Assembly (NCBI GenBank): GCA_016786495.1
Contig: JAEUUJ010000050.1
Coordinates: 62,001 to 126,000, forward strand
Length of the DNA: 64,000 nucleotides
Direction of reading: 5' to 3'
Origin: Cyclobacteriaceae bacterium
Lineage (GTDB): Bacteria; Bacteroidota; Bacteroidia; Cytophagales; Cyclobacteriaceae
The stretch's first letter is position 1. Each line of letters opens with the position of its first letter. The notes beneath the pieces are model-generated. The model was not told the DNA's origin, searched no databases, and worked only from the letters and a program-made list of their open reading frames with translations. Positions 25,601 through 35,200 of this stretch are shown here, piece after piece. Position numbers and translations under genes: made by a program.

Positions 25601-28600
25601 ACGTTAAACGTTGTAGTATTCGGGTCCACCTCGGGGTTCCCGGTTAACTCATCGACCGTAAATGTTACAGCTGTATTCTGCTGAGTTGCACTTATTGTTG
25701 TTAAGGTCGTACCTGCTGTTATGCCAGCTATTGATGCGCTTCCACCCAAACGTGTTATGGGCATTGAGATTATCCCAGTTGGGTTGTCAACTTGTGGATG
25801 CGGCGCATAAATTTTTAAACCGCCAATTGTGATCGAATTAACATCGGCTGTGCCTGCTAAATTAAAACTAAATTGGACCACGTTTGCCCCTGGATAAGTA
25901 TAGCCGGAAGGAGTGTTCAGGTCAGTTCCGGAAAGCGACACACCGGTTGTAACGCTTTGATCGAAAACAAATCCTGCCGGGAGAGCTAATGAAAAAGTAT
26001 ACGCCCCGTTGGCTCCAGAAATGCCAGCGGGGTCGGTTTCTGTGATCACGATATTGCCTAATGCCGTAGCTGAAGACGGGTTACCAAAACAAAATACCGG
26101 ATCCGGAGGACTGTCTATATCACACGCAGGGCTGTTGATTGTGATGTTTCCGGTCGCGTCACCTCCCATATCGTCATCATACGCGTCATCCGATGCAATG
26201 AAAGGGTAACTGCCTGAAAGATTTAACCGTAAATCGTTCCATGTAAAGGTTCCTGCTGACAAAAATGGCGTCAGCGTTGTTCCTCCAAATGACGTCAGCG
26301 TTCCCGGGCCGTTCTCTGAAAGTGAAAACTGATCATTTTGATCGACATCGAGATTGTTTAATCCGTCAACCGCTTTCACGATTACTTGAAAATTCTGATT
26401 TATTAATACTGTGGTGGGTAGTGCGGGATTGAATACCAATTTGGTAGCAACAACGTCAATTAAGTTGTTCCCAGGAGCGGTAGCTGTCGAAGCCCATCCG
26501 CCAATGGGAGAGAATCCCGAGCCACTGGTATTGGCTGTTGCTCCTGTGATGGTAATCACGATTTGATCATTATCGGTTACAACATCCATAAAGGTTGCTC
26601 TGACCATCAGGTTACGGACACCATTATCACTGGCCGTGGACACGGGCGAGGAGGGTGTAAAAGTAATGGAAGTTTGATTTGTACCTGTTTGTTCTGTTCC
26701 AGCGATCTCCGTGTCAGTGTCATCATCGAAAAGGGAAATCTGCCTGATATATTCCGGGTGTGTCACTGAAATTGTCAATGAAGTAAGGTTAGTAGTTTTA
26801 TTGTCCAAGTCAGTTCCCGCTCCATCGCGTAATTGAAAACTTGCCAGGCGTGTGCTTTTGCCAAGATCGGTGTTGTCAATCGAGCCAAATTGTCGCGTCC
26901 GGTACGGAATAAGTGTTGTTACACTACCGTTGAGAATTATATCAGAATTCTGTGAGCTGTTAAATGTGTAATTTATCCCGTTAATTGGCAACCCACCTAC
27001 GGTTGCCACGCTACCCGTTACAGTGACATTGGCTTGTGTAAAAGAAGGTTGAATAGCTACCGTAGTTAGCGTTACACCCGGATCTACCGTTGCAACCAAA
27101 AAATAGTTTTTTGTAGTTCCGTTGAGGGTTTCATTTAACCCTGTGATTGCAATTTGAGTTGCCGAAGGTGTAAACGTGAGGCTCCCGATAGTTGTATTGT
27201 CCCCCGCAGTGGTGAAACTGTTATCAGTTGACCGAACGAGTGAGTATGAACCCCATTTGGAGACAGAAGTACTGCTCGTTTGTATATTCAATACGGTGAA
27301 TGTTTGAGATCCGTTTGAACTTGCGGAAAATCCAATAACTGCCTGATTGGTAGTTCCGGCAAATAAAGGTGAAGAAGCAATTCCAGTATTGAGCTGCGCG
27401 AACGTGGCCGTGGCCGCAATGAAACTGTAACTTGTACCGCTAGCTGTTCCTGTACTTCCGCCCGTAGACACGGTAACATTTGCAGCGCCTAATGACGGCT
27501 GAACCGCCGTTGTGGCCCCGGTAACGGCCGGATCAACGTCAACCACGAGGAAGTAGTTTGTTCCCGAAGTGATAACCTGGCTTAAGCCCGTAATAGCAAC
27601 CTGACTTGCCGATGGTGTAAACGTAAGTCCCCCAATGGGCGCAGAGTTGTCACCGGCAGTTGCATAACTTGGATCAGTGGATGTTATTAATCTATAATTG
27701 CTCCATTTTGACGAAGGGGTGCTGCTGAGTTGGACGTTAATCACAGAAACTGTCTGACTGCCACTCGATGTAAGGGAGAACCCGAAAACACCTTGATTGG
27801 AGGTGCCTGCGATCAAAGGCGAACTCGCCAGACCGGTTGAAAGGTTCGCAATGGTCAGTAATGGACTAAAGCTATAAGAGGTGCCAGTGGCAGTTCCAGT
27901 TGCTCCTCCGCCACCTGTAGTTATCGTCACGTTGGCAGCCCCGAGAGACGGTTGTATGGCCATTGTTCCGCCATTTACGGAAGGATCAACGTCAACCACC
28001 AGAAAGTAGTTAGTACCTGAAGTTATGACCTGGCTTAAGCCTGTTATAGCAACCTGGTTTGCTGATGGAGTAAAGGTAAGACCCCCAATAGGAGCTGAGT
28101 TATCTCCGGAAGTCGCGTAGCTCGCGTCCGTGGAGGTAACTAAGCGATAGTTAGTCCACTTAGATGCTGGCGGATTGCTCAATTGAATGTTAATGACTGT
28201 AACGGTTTGACTTCCACCCGAGGTAAGCGAAAATCCAAACACTCCCTGATTGGTACTTCCGGCTGTCAAAGGTGACGCAGCAAGTCCGGTAGAAAGGTTA
28301 GCAATGGTTAGCAGCGGGCCGAAGCTATAGGATGTTCCGGTAGCAGTTCCGTTTGCTATTCCACCTCCTGTTGTGATGGTAACATCGGCTGCCGCAAGCG
28401 AAGGCTGAATCGCAGGGGTAGCTCCGGTAACGGCCGGATCAACATCAACCACCAGAAAGTAGTTAGTACCTGAAGTTATGACCTGGCTTAAGCCGGTAAT
28501 CGCAACCTGACTTGCCGAAGGTGTAAAGGTAAGTCCGCCAATGGCGGCGGAATTATCTCCTGGCGTTGCATAGTTCGCATCAGTTGATGTAATTAACCTG

Positions 28601-29745
28601 TAGTTGGTCCATTTCGATGCCGGTGTGCTGCTAAGGTGAACGTTTAAAACGGTTACCGTTTGGCTTCCGCTGGATGTGAGCGAAAACCCGAAAACGCCCT
28701 GATTCGTTGCGCCCGCCGTGAGGGGAGAAGAGGCCAACCCTGTGGTAAGGTTAGCGATGGTTAACAACGGTGCAAAAGAATAAGTCGTTCCGGTTGCCGT
28801 TCCGGTAAACGTACCCGTGGTAGCGGTTGCATTTGCCGAGCCTAACGAAGGTGTTACGGCAGTAGTGCTTCCATTCACGGCAGCATTTACATCAGCCACT
28901 AAAAAGAAATTTGTTCCGGAGGTTGTTATGCTTTGCGACAAGCCAGTGATTTGTATTTCTGTTGCTGTGGCGTTAAAGGTAAGTCCGCCAATGGGTGCAG
29001 AGTTATCGCCGGTAGTTGCAAAGCTGTTGTCGGTAGATGTAATCAACGACAACGATGACCACTTTCCGACACTTGAGTTGCCAGTTGAAATATTGAGTGT
29101 CGAAAGAGTTTGTGTTCCATTTGACGTTAGTGAAAATCCGAACACGCCCTGAGCTGTTGCGCCCGCCTGAAGAGGAGAGGCCGCGAGGCCGGTCGACAGG
29201 TTAGCAATGGTGGTTTGAGGAGGTGTTAACGTATAGGTTGAGCCGGTAATGGTTGTACCGGTAGTAGTACCGGTTGACACGATTACGCCCGTACTTGCAA
29301 GCGATGGAGTTGTTGAACCGCTCGCAGCGGGAGCAACGTCTACTACAATGAAGAAGTACTCATCGTCAGCAGCTGCTGTCGCACCATCGAAGTTCGATAG
29401 CGGTGCGCCTGTGAAAGAAATGTCGGTAGCAGATATTGTTCCTGTAGTAACCGGAGTTTCGACACCAACACCGCTGAACGTTGCATCGGCTGATTCGTAT
29501 AGCCGTGCATTGGTGAATTTACCCACCGGTGTCGGAGTCATCGCCACAGTGATGGTTGTTACGGTATTGCCACCTCCGCCTGCCTTCGTCAGTTGTACGC
29601 CCAGAATGGCGATGTCGTTTGTGCCGGAGATTTGTGCTGCGCCAGAAAGTCCCCCGGTTGCAGTAGCCATGGTGACTGCCTGGGAGAACGCGGTGGTCGA
29701 CAGTAAAAATAAAAATGAGAATAGGTGAAGTACACGTTTATTCAT
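22627..29745 (-). CDS. Giant repeat-rich cell-surface protein with T9SS sorting domain
   Basis: 2372 residues from ATG 29745, which opens a clean signal peptide (about 1-22, ending AFSQ); the frame is open six codons further to a TTG. Order: a degenerate first repeat (25-175); four close repeats of about 150 residues and a divergent fifth (180-930), each starting TIANLSTGLAxSPL; a Calx-like region; an Ig-like region near 1090-1180; PKD-like domains (about 1666-1840); a jelly-roll/MAM-like domain (about 1854-2049) with many Asn, Gly and Trp; an Omp28-like thioredoxin-type domain (about 2049-2260) starting VVLLENFTNATMTPQ, where the CxxC of the family is absent; and a T9SS type A sorting domain (about 2289-2372) with VYPNPANQ and a Lys/His end. 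It should be secreted by T9SS and anchored on the surface. It ends the minus-strand operon. Confidence 0.88.
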   Translation of the reverse strand: MNKRVLHLFSFLFLLSTTAFSQAVTMATATGGLSGAAQISGTNDIAILGVQLTKAGGGGNTVTTITVAMTPTPVGKFTNARLYESADATFSGVGVETPVTTGTISATDISFTGAPLSNFDGATAAADDEYFFIVVDVAPAASGSTTPSLASTGVIVSTGTTTGTTITGSTYTLTPPQTTIANLSTGLAASPLQAGATAQGVFGFSLTSNGTQTLSTLNISTGNSSVGKWSSLSLITSTDNSFATTGDNSAPIGGLTFNATATEIQITGLSQSITTSGTNFFLVADVNAAVNGSTTAVTPSLGSANATATTGTFTGTATGTTYSFAPLLTIANLTTGLASSPLTAGATNQGVFGFSLTSSGSQTVTVLNVHLSSTPASKWTNYRLITSTDANYATPGDNSAAIGGLTFTPSASQVAITGLSQVITSGTNYFLVVDVDPAVTGATPAIQPSLAAADVTITTGGGIANGTATGTSYSFGPLLTIANLSTGLAASPLTAGSTNQGVFGFSLTSGGSQTVTVINIQLSNPPASKWTNYRLVTSTDASYATSGDNSAPIGGLTFTPSANQVAITGLSQVITSGTNYFLVVDVDPSVNGGTMAIQPSLGAANVTITTGGGGATGTATGTSYSFSPLLTIANLSTGLASSPLIAGTSNQGVFGFSLTSSGSQTVSVINVQLSSTPSSKWSNYRLITSTDPSYATAGDNSAPIGGLTFTPSASQVAITGLSQVITSGTNYFLVVDVDPAVTGATTAVQPSLGAANVTVSTGGSTGTASGTSYSFIAATATFAQLNTGIASSPLFAGTTNQAVIGFSASSNGSQTFTVLNIQTSSTSVSKWGSYSLVRSTDNSFTTAGDNTTIGSLTFTPSATQIAITGLNETLNGTTKNYFLVATVDPGVTLTTVAIQPSFTQANVTVTGSVATVGGLPINGINYTFNSSQNSDIILNGSVTTLIPYRTRQFGSIDNTDLGKSTRLASFQLRDGAGTDLDNKTTNLTSLTISVTHPEYIRQISLFDDDTDTEIAGTEQTGTNQTSITFTPSSPVSTASDNGVRNLMVRATFMDVVTDNDQIVITITGATANTSGSGFSPIGGWASTATAPGNNLIDVVATKLVFNPALPTTVLINQNFQVIVKAVDGLNNLDVDQNDQFSLSENGPGTLTSFGGTTLTPFLSAGTFTWNDLRLNLSGSYPFIASDDAYDDDMGGDATGNITINSPACDIDSPPDPVFCFGNPSSATALGNIVITETDPAGISGANGAYTFSLALPAGFVFDQSVTTGVSLSGTDLNTPSGYTYPGANVVQFSFNLAGTADVNSITIGGLKIYAPHPQVDNPTGIISMPITRLGGSASIAGITAGTTLTTISATQQNTAVTFTVDELTGNPEVDPNTTTFNVSSAPVKLISSIPAGSVFTGNGVTSNPEYRFNPSSLSSGTYPVTLIQTAGNGCQSYFIQNFEVIISGIVGLNSSYCSNDLAATGLSVNQSYINQIMQYSVDPTGWLLDGFVYYDHNNPIERWQNITPVNNTFDPRATAYADELAYWGGELPIGFSVYNPTAGVPQGSNYVVTYQWVRVNPAPTVSLILSKTKFCMGDATIDLIGVPANSDNILVDYFRIDGAVDSRLTQVGTSPKIWKFNPGSTGTSGPVGSFDITYSYLDPATSCRGTSTPVTISVNEVVPNITFPNNVCAGDPVVITNASTVRAPMTSIITAGWDFGDQVILPPGTYASSVPVGAAERTAGTYQNPSHLYQNNGTFQIRPVFETSDGCIYQGPSQPVTINALPNANFTWTNACLGSPTAFSASQNLPDAQIQSWNWNFGIGGALTGTGSPVGKTTSFTYSGVGKDTVRLIVITNTLCKDTVYKPVFIVPTYSPISGTGAYSEGFASSGGWISGGRNSSWQLGIPSGSTINPLPLGGNAWDTNPAGQNNAQENSWVMSGCFDFSGSAKPVFSFDTWSDNQYGSDGAVIQYNTTGNIEELVSPANPDGDWVTLGVVGQGINWYDDQGILSNPGNQTSTSAGWTGKDGGWKTSTFKLDPLIGQTKVLFRVAFSSTQPRGDGFAFDNVFVGERSRVVLLENFTNATMTPQSGSHNSTNYESLGTAGEIVKIQYHTGFPTPDPVNELNTQMHNARAAFYGITQAPTIRIDGSFKQTDISNWRDNVYDERVLTPSQIQLSVTATKVDNVVEIKSTIKNTTSQPLSLSGLNLFTTIVEKSINSPELLATSGSTEFVFVAKQMLPSPAGIILDATIDPGGTYVVPTVIWQRRDGDAIVVFVQDISGSDKNVHQAAFLDAAVSPDVVTSTEDPEYVKNIHVYPNPANQLVNIELPAAAAKPTPVVLIDAFGKTVYQSEFRMGEKTKAVSTETMADGVYMLQLTTPGGSKAVRKVMVKH
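27000..29210. repeat. Five tandem ~450-bp coding repeats in the surface-protein gene
   Basis: The TIANLSTG start recurs at about 29205, 28755, 28300, 27850 and, diverged, at about 27400, giving a period near 450 bp. The middle copies share long stretches of near-identical DNA, for example around CCTGGCTTAAGCC and AAGTAGTT, so they are candidates for recombination, copy-number change and assembly collapse. They are coding repeats in phase with protein domains. Confidence 0.85.
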
Positions 29746-29795
29746 AACGAATAGTGATTTCAAATAGTGGTTATAAAGTAATAAGTGACAATAGC

Positions 29796-31136
29796 CTACT
29801 TGGCTATCTCACCTTTATTGTCAGTTTTAACTAAGAAGATTGACGAGAAGCCGCCAACGGTATTCGTTCCGCAAATTAAAAGCTCACCGGAAGATAATTC
29901 ACGAATAGCACATGGCACCTGATCACCGGAACCGCCCATCGTCTTCTGCCACTCCGGGTGAAAAGATCCGTCTAACTTGATCAACCATAAATCTTTACCG
30001 TTACCGGACGACAATTCGGTATATCCCGCTATTACATAGCCACCATCTTTGGTCGACGTAATCGTTTCACCACCATCTTGTACTATCGATTCGTTTTCAT
30101 TCTCAAGCGGGATAATTCCGCTACGTCCGTCAAAAAACAATAGCGTTTCTTCTTCAATTTCTCCGGATCCGTTTACATGAACGAAAAATAAATTGCTCTT
30201 AGAGCCATTTGTCTCAATACTGTAGCGTCCAGTCACGCCAAATCCGAACGCAGGATCTTTTGCTGTGGCTGTTATGTCGCCGGGTAAAAATAGCTGATCG
30301 GTATTTTCACCGAGCAAGTCGAAACTCATAAATGTAGATTGTTCTGCAGCCACAGGAATGCTAATATAGGATTTATTGAACCCTCCTTGGTCGACAGCAA
30401 GAGCTGCAGACCAGACGATTTTCCCATTTCCATTTACATTCGCGTATATAAGGCTTTTTGCATTTTGGTATGTGCGCCCATATAGATCATAGTCAATTGA
30501 CCAAACAGGACTGACCTGATTGTTAAGCTGCATTAGGAAAGTTTTTTGAGGGGCTGCTTGCTGGCCAACAATTCCTTCTTTAAATCCTCCTAATACGAAA
30601 ACCTTTCCGTCACTTGTGATAGTGAGCGCTTGTCCGAAAAAATCCTGTTTGACTGGATGCTCTGGGCTGATGTCACTGTTGTCCGATCGAAAATAAGTGT
30701 TCATTGCTGGATAATCAAGATTAGCGTTCAAATGGAGTACCCGCATTGAGGCGATCTCCGTATTAGCGGCCTGCTCTGCCAGTGGATCAATTTTAATACT
30801 GTCGCCTACAATCACGTAACCATCCACAACTCCGGCTCCGGAAATAATGGGCTTTATAGCTTTTCCACTGCCGCCTGGAAAGCGATGTGGCTCCCCAACC
30901 TGATTACCGTTCTCGTCTGTTACGATCACAACCGTAACTATAAGGGTGTCGTTCACCTGCATATTCCCCAGAATTACGTAACCGCCCGGAATGCTCTCTA
31001 CTGAGGTTGCAGAAAGGGTGTAAGCTCCATTGAAAAACTTAATGAAAGTTTTCCGGTTAGAAGGGTCTGCATCTTCAAGATTTGAACAACCAATCATGGC
31101 ACTGAGTAAAAAAAGCGGAAGTAAAATCTTTCTCAT
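29796..31136 (-). CDS. Lipoprotein with predicted beta-propeller repeats
   Basis: A 446-residue lipoprotein: signal peptide with lipobox LSAMIGC (Cys about 17). The body contains several spaced blocks of the form GGYVIxG followed by polar strands (GGYVILGNMQV, DGYVIVGDS, DGKVFVLGGF, DGGYVIAGYTEL, SGELLICGTNT), a pattern of bacterial propeller-like lipoproteins. It should sit in the outer membrane facing periplasm or surface. It overlaps the upstream barrel gene by ATGA and comes 50 nt before the giant surface protein, so it may help anchor or display one of them; that is inference. Confidence 0.75.
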   Translation of the reverse strand: MRKILLPLFLLSAMIGCSNLEDADPSNRKTFIKFFNGAYTLSATSVESIPGGYVILGNMQVNDTLIVTVVIVTDENGNQVGEPHRFPGGSGKAIKPIISGAGVVDGYVIVGDSIKIDPLAEQAANTEIASMRVLHLNANLDYPAMNTYFRSDNSDISPEHPVKQDFFGQALTITSDGKVFVLGGFKEGIVGQQAAPQKTFLMQLNNQVSPVWSIDYDLYGRTYQNAKSLIYANVNGNGKIVWSAALAVDQGGFNKSYISIPVAAEQSTFMSFDLLGENTDQLFLPGDITATAKDPAFGFGVTGRYSIETNGSKSNLFFVHVNGSGEIEEETLLFFDGRSGIIPLENENESIVQDGGETITSTKDGGYVIAGYTELSSGNGKDLWLIKLDGSFHPEWQKTMGGSGDQVPCAIRELSSGELLICGTNTVGGFSSIFLVKTDNKGEIAK

Positions 31137-32227
31137 TTTTTGCGCTTGAGTTTTTTAGGATTGAAAATATTCTGAATGTAGCCTGCTGAGATTCCGAGAG
31201 AAGAAACTTTAAAGACAGGATCTGCATAATTCAATTCCCAGGTGATCTCCTGATTTTTATATGCGGACTCCTTTGAACTAATCTTTGTAAGCCCGTGTAG
31301 ATACCTGATTTCCGACACAATGTAACCTCCACCAACGCGTAATTTAATACCAACCGCCGCCATCAAACTGAGGTTGATTGAACTGCGGGAAACCTTAAAA
31401 TCAAATGACTTTTCCTGGACAGAGCTTTGTTCGTCCCGAACCTGTTCACCCGTGATTTTGGCCGACAACAGGTAGTCTATGGCTACGCCCCCCGATACAT
31501 ACGGATTAAACTTTTCGTTAAACTTCGAGTTGTTCTTAAATGGCTTATACTGAACGGCCAGCGGAACACTCAGCCATGTTTGTGATTCGATCGCATCGGT
31601 TTCGTTTTTAAAACTTACATCCGGGTTGCCGTCTTCTGAAAAACGAGTGAACACCTGATTGAGACCAAATCGCTTTTGACTATACAGTACTTCTCCGTGG
31701 AGATTCAGTCGCTCACTCAGCGGAATGTCACCGAACAATCCGAAGTTGATTCCGATCATAGGCCGGTACTTGCTCTCGCCCGACAGATCCCCTGCTGTTA
31801 CATTTTCCTTAACATTTGGTCTTGCGGCATCAACCCCCAGTTTTCCACCAATCCGGAAAATGGGTAGCGTTCTAAACGTACCATACAACGCTACAAATTC
31901 GGCAGGATCAACCGCCTCATTGATTTCGAAGTAAGGGTCCGTACGAAGAATGTTGAGCATAGCCTCATCTGCTTTCTCGGGTTCTTCCAGGTAGATGTAG
32001 CTCAAACAAAGAATTTTGTACGCCTCCACCTTATCTTGCTTGATGGTCATTTTTGAAATAACGTCATCGCTGAGCTGCGCAGGAATTTCATGCAACCTCC
32101 CCTGCTCGTATGTTGCCCGGGCCAGGCGCAATGTTTGCGCAGGCGTGGGCGTGGTTTGCGCTAAACTGCTGACTGAAATAGTAACAAATAGGGCTATGGC
32201 TAAAAGTCTTTTCATCGACCGGATCAT
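31133..32227 (-). CDS. Outer-membrane beta-barrel protein with N-terminal helical repeat region
   Basis: A 364-residue exported protein. A signal peptide (ending SLAQ) is followed by a helical segment (about 25-115) that looks like TPR-type repeats (YEQGRLHEIPAQL, KVEAYKILCLSYIYLEEPEKADEAM), then a C-terminal part (about 125-350) of alternating amphipathic strands such as IGINFGLFGDIPLSERLNLHGEVLYSQKR split by turns, typical of PorT-like/OmpA-like barrels. Start and stop overlap both neighbours (ATGA at each end), so translation is coupled to the STAND gene and the lipoprotein. Predicted place is the outer membrane. The helical part would be on the periplasmic side. Confidence 0.78.
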   Translation of the reverse strand: MIRSMKRLLAIALFVTISVSSLAQTTPTPAQTLRLARATYEQGRLHEIPAQLSDDVISKMTIKQDKVEAYKILCLSYIYLEEPEKADEAMLNILRTDPYFEINEAVDPAEFVALYGTFRTLPIFRIGGKLGVDAARPNVKENVTAGDLSGESKYRPMIGINFGLFGDIPLSERLNLHGEVLYSQKRFGLNQVFTRFSEDGNPDVSFKNETDAIESQTWLSVPLAVQYKPFKNNSKFNEKFNPYVSGGVAIDYLLSAKITGEQVRDEQSSVQEKSFDFKVSRSSINLSLMAAVGIKLRVGGGYIVSEIRYLHGLTKISSKESAYKNQEITWELNYADPVFKVSSLGISAGYIQNIFNPKKLKRKK

Positions 32228-35200
32228 TTAATATTAGAACATGTTTTTTCCTTCGGCATTTCGTCAAGTTTTCCAACGTGCGTTATCCACTCTTCATCGG
32301 TCATGTTCCGTTTGATAAACTCAGCGCACAGAATGTTTGCCATGGTGTTGATTTTTGTCGGATACGCCCAGATACTTTCCTCGTTTGCGGTAAAGATTCT
32401 ATCCTCCGTAGCGCTTCGTTTGATAACCTGTCGTGCACTTTGTAAACCGACCATGAGTTGTTCATCGTTCGGAGTAAATGCGATAGCCCACACCCAGTCG
32501 CCATGACCTTTGAGTTGTATGGGTTGAACGTTGAGCTTGAGTAAATTCCAAAGCCTTACGCTTTTGTCTTTACTCGCGGAAGCGAAGAAACTCGCACCAT
32601 GGTTATACTTAATCTGTTCAATAGGCCCTTCGTGACCAGGTAAATTTTTAATAACCGTGTTGCTCACCGTGCTTACGATGCGCAACAAGCCATCTGTATC
32701 ACCAGTAATTAACTGTTCGGCTTTTGGATGCCATGCAACGGCAGTGAGGTGGGTATTGGCCCGGGTTCTCAGGTTGATCTGAGTAACCGCATAGTTGTTC
32801 GTAATATCCCAAATGTAGAGGATACCATCTTCGCCTGCGCCAGCCAGCTTCCTGCCATCGTAACTTAAGTCTATCGAGTTGATCTTAACAGGCGGTTTGA
32901 TAACCTCCTTAGCCGTATTCAGATCGGAATATTTAATGCTGCGACCGGCATTGTCACGAACGTATACACCTTTTCCATCCGGTGTGAAGTGAACGTTTTC
33001 AATGGAATTCGTGAAACCGTACACTTTCTTCGGAGTTGATACATTTTTCAGGTCGTACACATTGATGAAGTTATTTTGTTCATCCGGTGTGTATAATCCG
33101 GCAGCAACCAAAACCGTTTCTGACGGATTTACGTCCATGGAATACACCTGGTAGTTCGGATTGCCGAGTTTATCCACCAGCACTTCAGCCGGCCATTGAC
33201 CATTAACGTGTTTCCACTTAATGATTTTGCCATCGCTGCCACCGGAGTAGATGTTATCATCCTTCGCAAGGGTGATCAACGCGCGTGCTGCGCCCAGCTC
33301 ATGACCGATGAGACTCTTCGTAAGCCCATGGTCGCGCGTTCGCAGTGCGGCCAGCAGCCCGTTGTAGATATCATCATCATACTCTTCACCTTCATACTTG
33401 GTGTTGAACTGATAAGCCTGTTGTGCCAGCAGCGATTGTAACTCAGGTTCACTGCTTAACTCTTTCGACTTAAGCGCCATCGCCTTTGCCTGTGACAGGT
33501 AGCTTCTTCGTGTAGCGTCCGCCCGAGCGATGTTAGCCTGCCTTTCGTTTTCCTTGGCCTGCAACTCATTCGATTTTGCAATTTTCGCGTTTTGTTCAGC
33601 AAAACCTTTTTGCTTAAGCGCTTCAGCCTCCTGCTTCTTGGCTTCTGCCTCACTCAAAATCGCCAATTGCTTCTGGCGGTCAGCCTCTTCCTTTGCTGCC
33701 ACGGCAGCAATTCTTTGTCTGTCGGCTTCCTCTTTAGCTGCAACGGCAGCAATTCTTTGCTTATCAGCTTCTACGCGCAGCTTATCAGATTCAACTCGCC
33801 TTTCTTCAGCAAGCTTAAAGTTCCTGTCCGCTTCGAGTTTCTGCACGAACGCGTAAATCAGAAAGAGAATGGAAATGATTGTTGCGGTAGCAAGTACGAG
33901 CGCAGTTCTTCTCGCGCGCTGAAGCTTGCGCTTCTGCTCGAGTTCCTTGATGCGCTGCTCGGTTTCGAATTCTTTCTTCGAATATTCGAGGAACACCAGC
34001 GTACGTTCGAATGCAGGATGGTATCGTTGACCCCAAACCAACGTGGGCTTGTGTTTCGCCTGCCAGTTCAATGCCAATTGCAGATCCGGTGGCCTCCAAA
34101 GTCCGGCCTTGCCTACCTGATACATGGAGGCGGCTTCCGCCAGGCGGATATACATCTGCACGGCTTCTGCTTCATCGTCAACCCAGTTCTTCAAGCGTAC
34201 CCAGATACGCATCAAACTTTCGTGCGAGATATCGACCATTGATTTCGATGAAATCGGAGTACCGAACGCTGGAGTCAACAACGATCTGCCCGGCTCCCGG
34301 AACTTTTCAATAACCTCTGTTACCTCTTCTTCTGAGCAATCGGCAATCGCTGCAATCTCGTTCAAACGTGTCGGACGTCTGATACCGAAGTTCTCACCGC
34401 GCTTCTCGGTAATGGCTTTAAACAGAATTTCGCAAATGCGTTTCTGATCATCGGTCAGTTCATCGAAGGCTTCGTTCGCGTGCATCGACAACGCTTCCGC
34501 CATCGTACCGATCGCTTCGTAGTGCTTTAAGTCAACCTGCTCTTCTTCATAATCGCGGTATAACGACCAGTAGCTCCAGGTACGCATCAATGCGTGCTGC
34601 AGAATTGGAAGCTGATCCGGGTTGTCACCCAGGTCGTTTAACAACTGCTGCACAAGACGCGGGGTAATTTTAGCTCCACCTACGGCCACCGGTCCTTCAA
34701 TGGCTCTGCGTTTTTGTTCGCGCGTCAACTGCGGGATCAGGTAGTGGCTATCGTTAATCTTTCGGGTTAGTTCGGGGAACTGTGCGCAATCTCCGATAAA
34801 ATCGGAACGCATGGTGATTGCTACATAAATCGGAGAGTCAGGATAATTGATTGCTTCGATCAGCAGGTTAACGAAGGCCAGCGTCTCGTTAACGGAGTTT
34901 GGATCGGTGCTGTCTTTAAAGCGGAACAATTCCTCAAACTGGTCGACCAGGATCAGGTAGTTTACATCGCCTGATCTGCGTGATTGCTCCACAGCTTCCA
35001 CCAGCCCTAAGGAACTGCTTCGCAACAAAGTCGAGAAGATGGTGCGTTTGATTTTTTTCTCTTCCGGATCGGCATCCAGGTATTCTTTGTTGTTTTTCAA
35101 CAACGACTCCGCCAGGTTGTCGATCGGCCCTGCACCGGGGCGGGTTACTACAACCTCCCAGTTAGGACTCGCATCGGTGAGGAAGCCACCGTACAGAATC

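Noticed and set aside
27000-29210. Regular ~450-bp repeats as a non-coding array
   Set aside because: They are in phase within one open frame and encode ~150-residue protein domains.
29249-29728. 159-residue plus-strand open frame opposite the surface-protein gene
   Set aside because: It is a Val/Ala/Pro-rich shadow of the repeat-coding strand with no signal or domain.
33530-34242. Several plus-strand frames opposite the STAND coiled coil
   Set aside because: They follow the Ala/Lys/Glu codon bias of the opposite strand and have no start context or domain.
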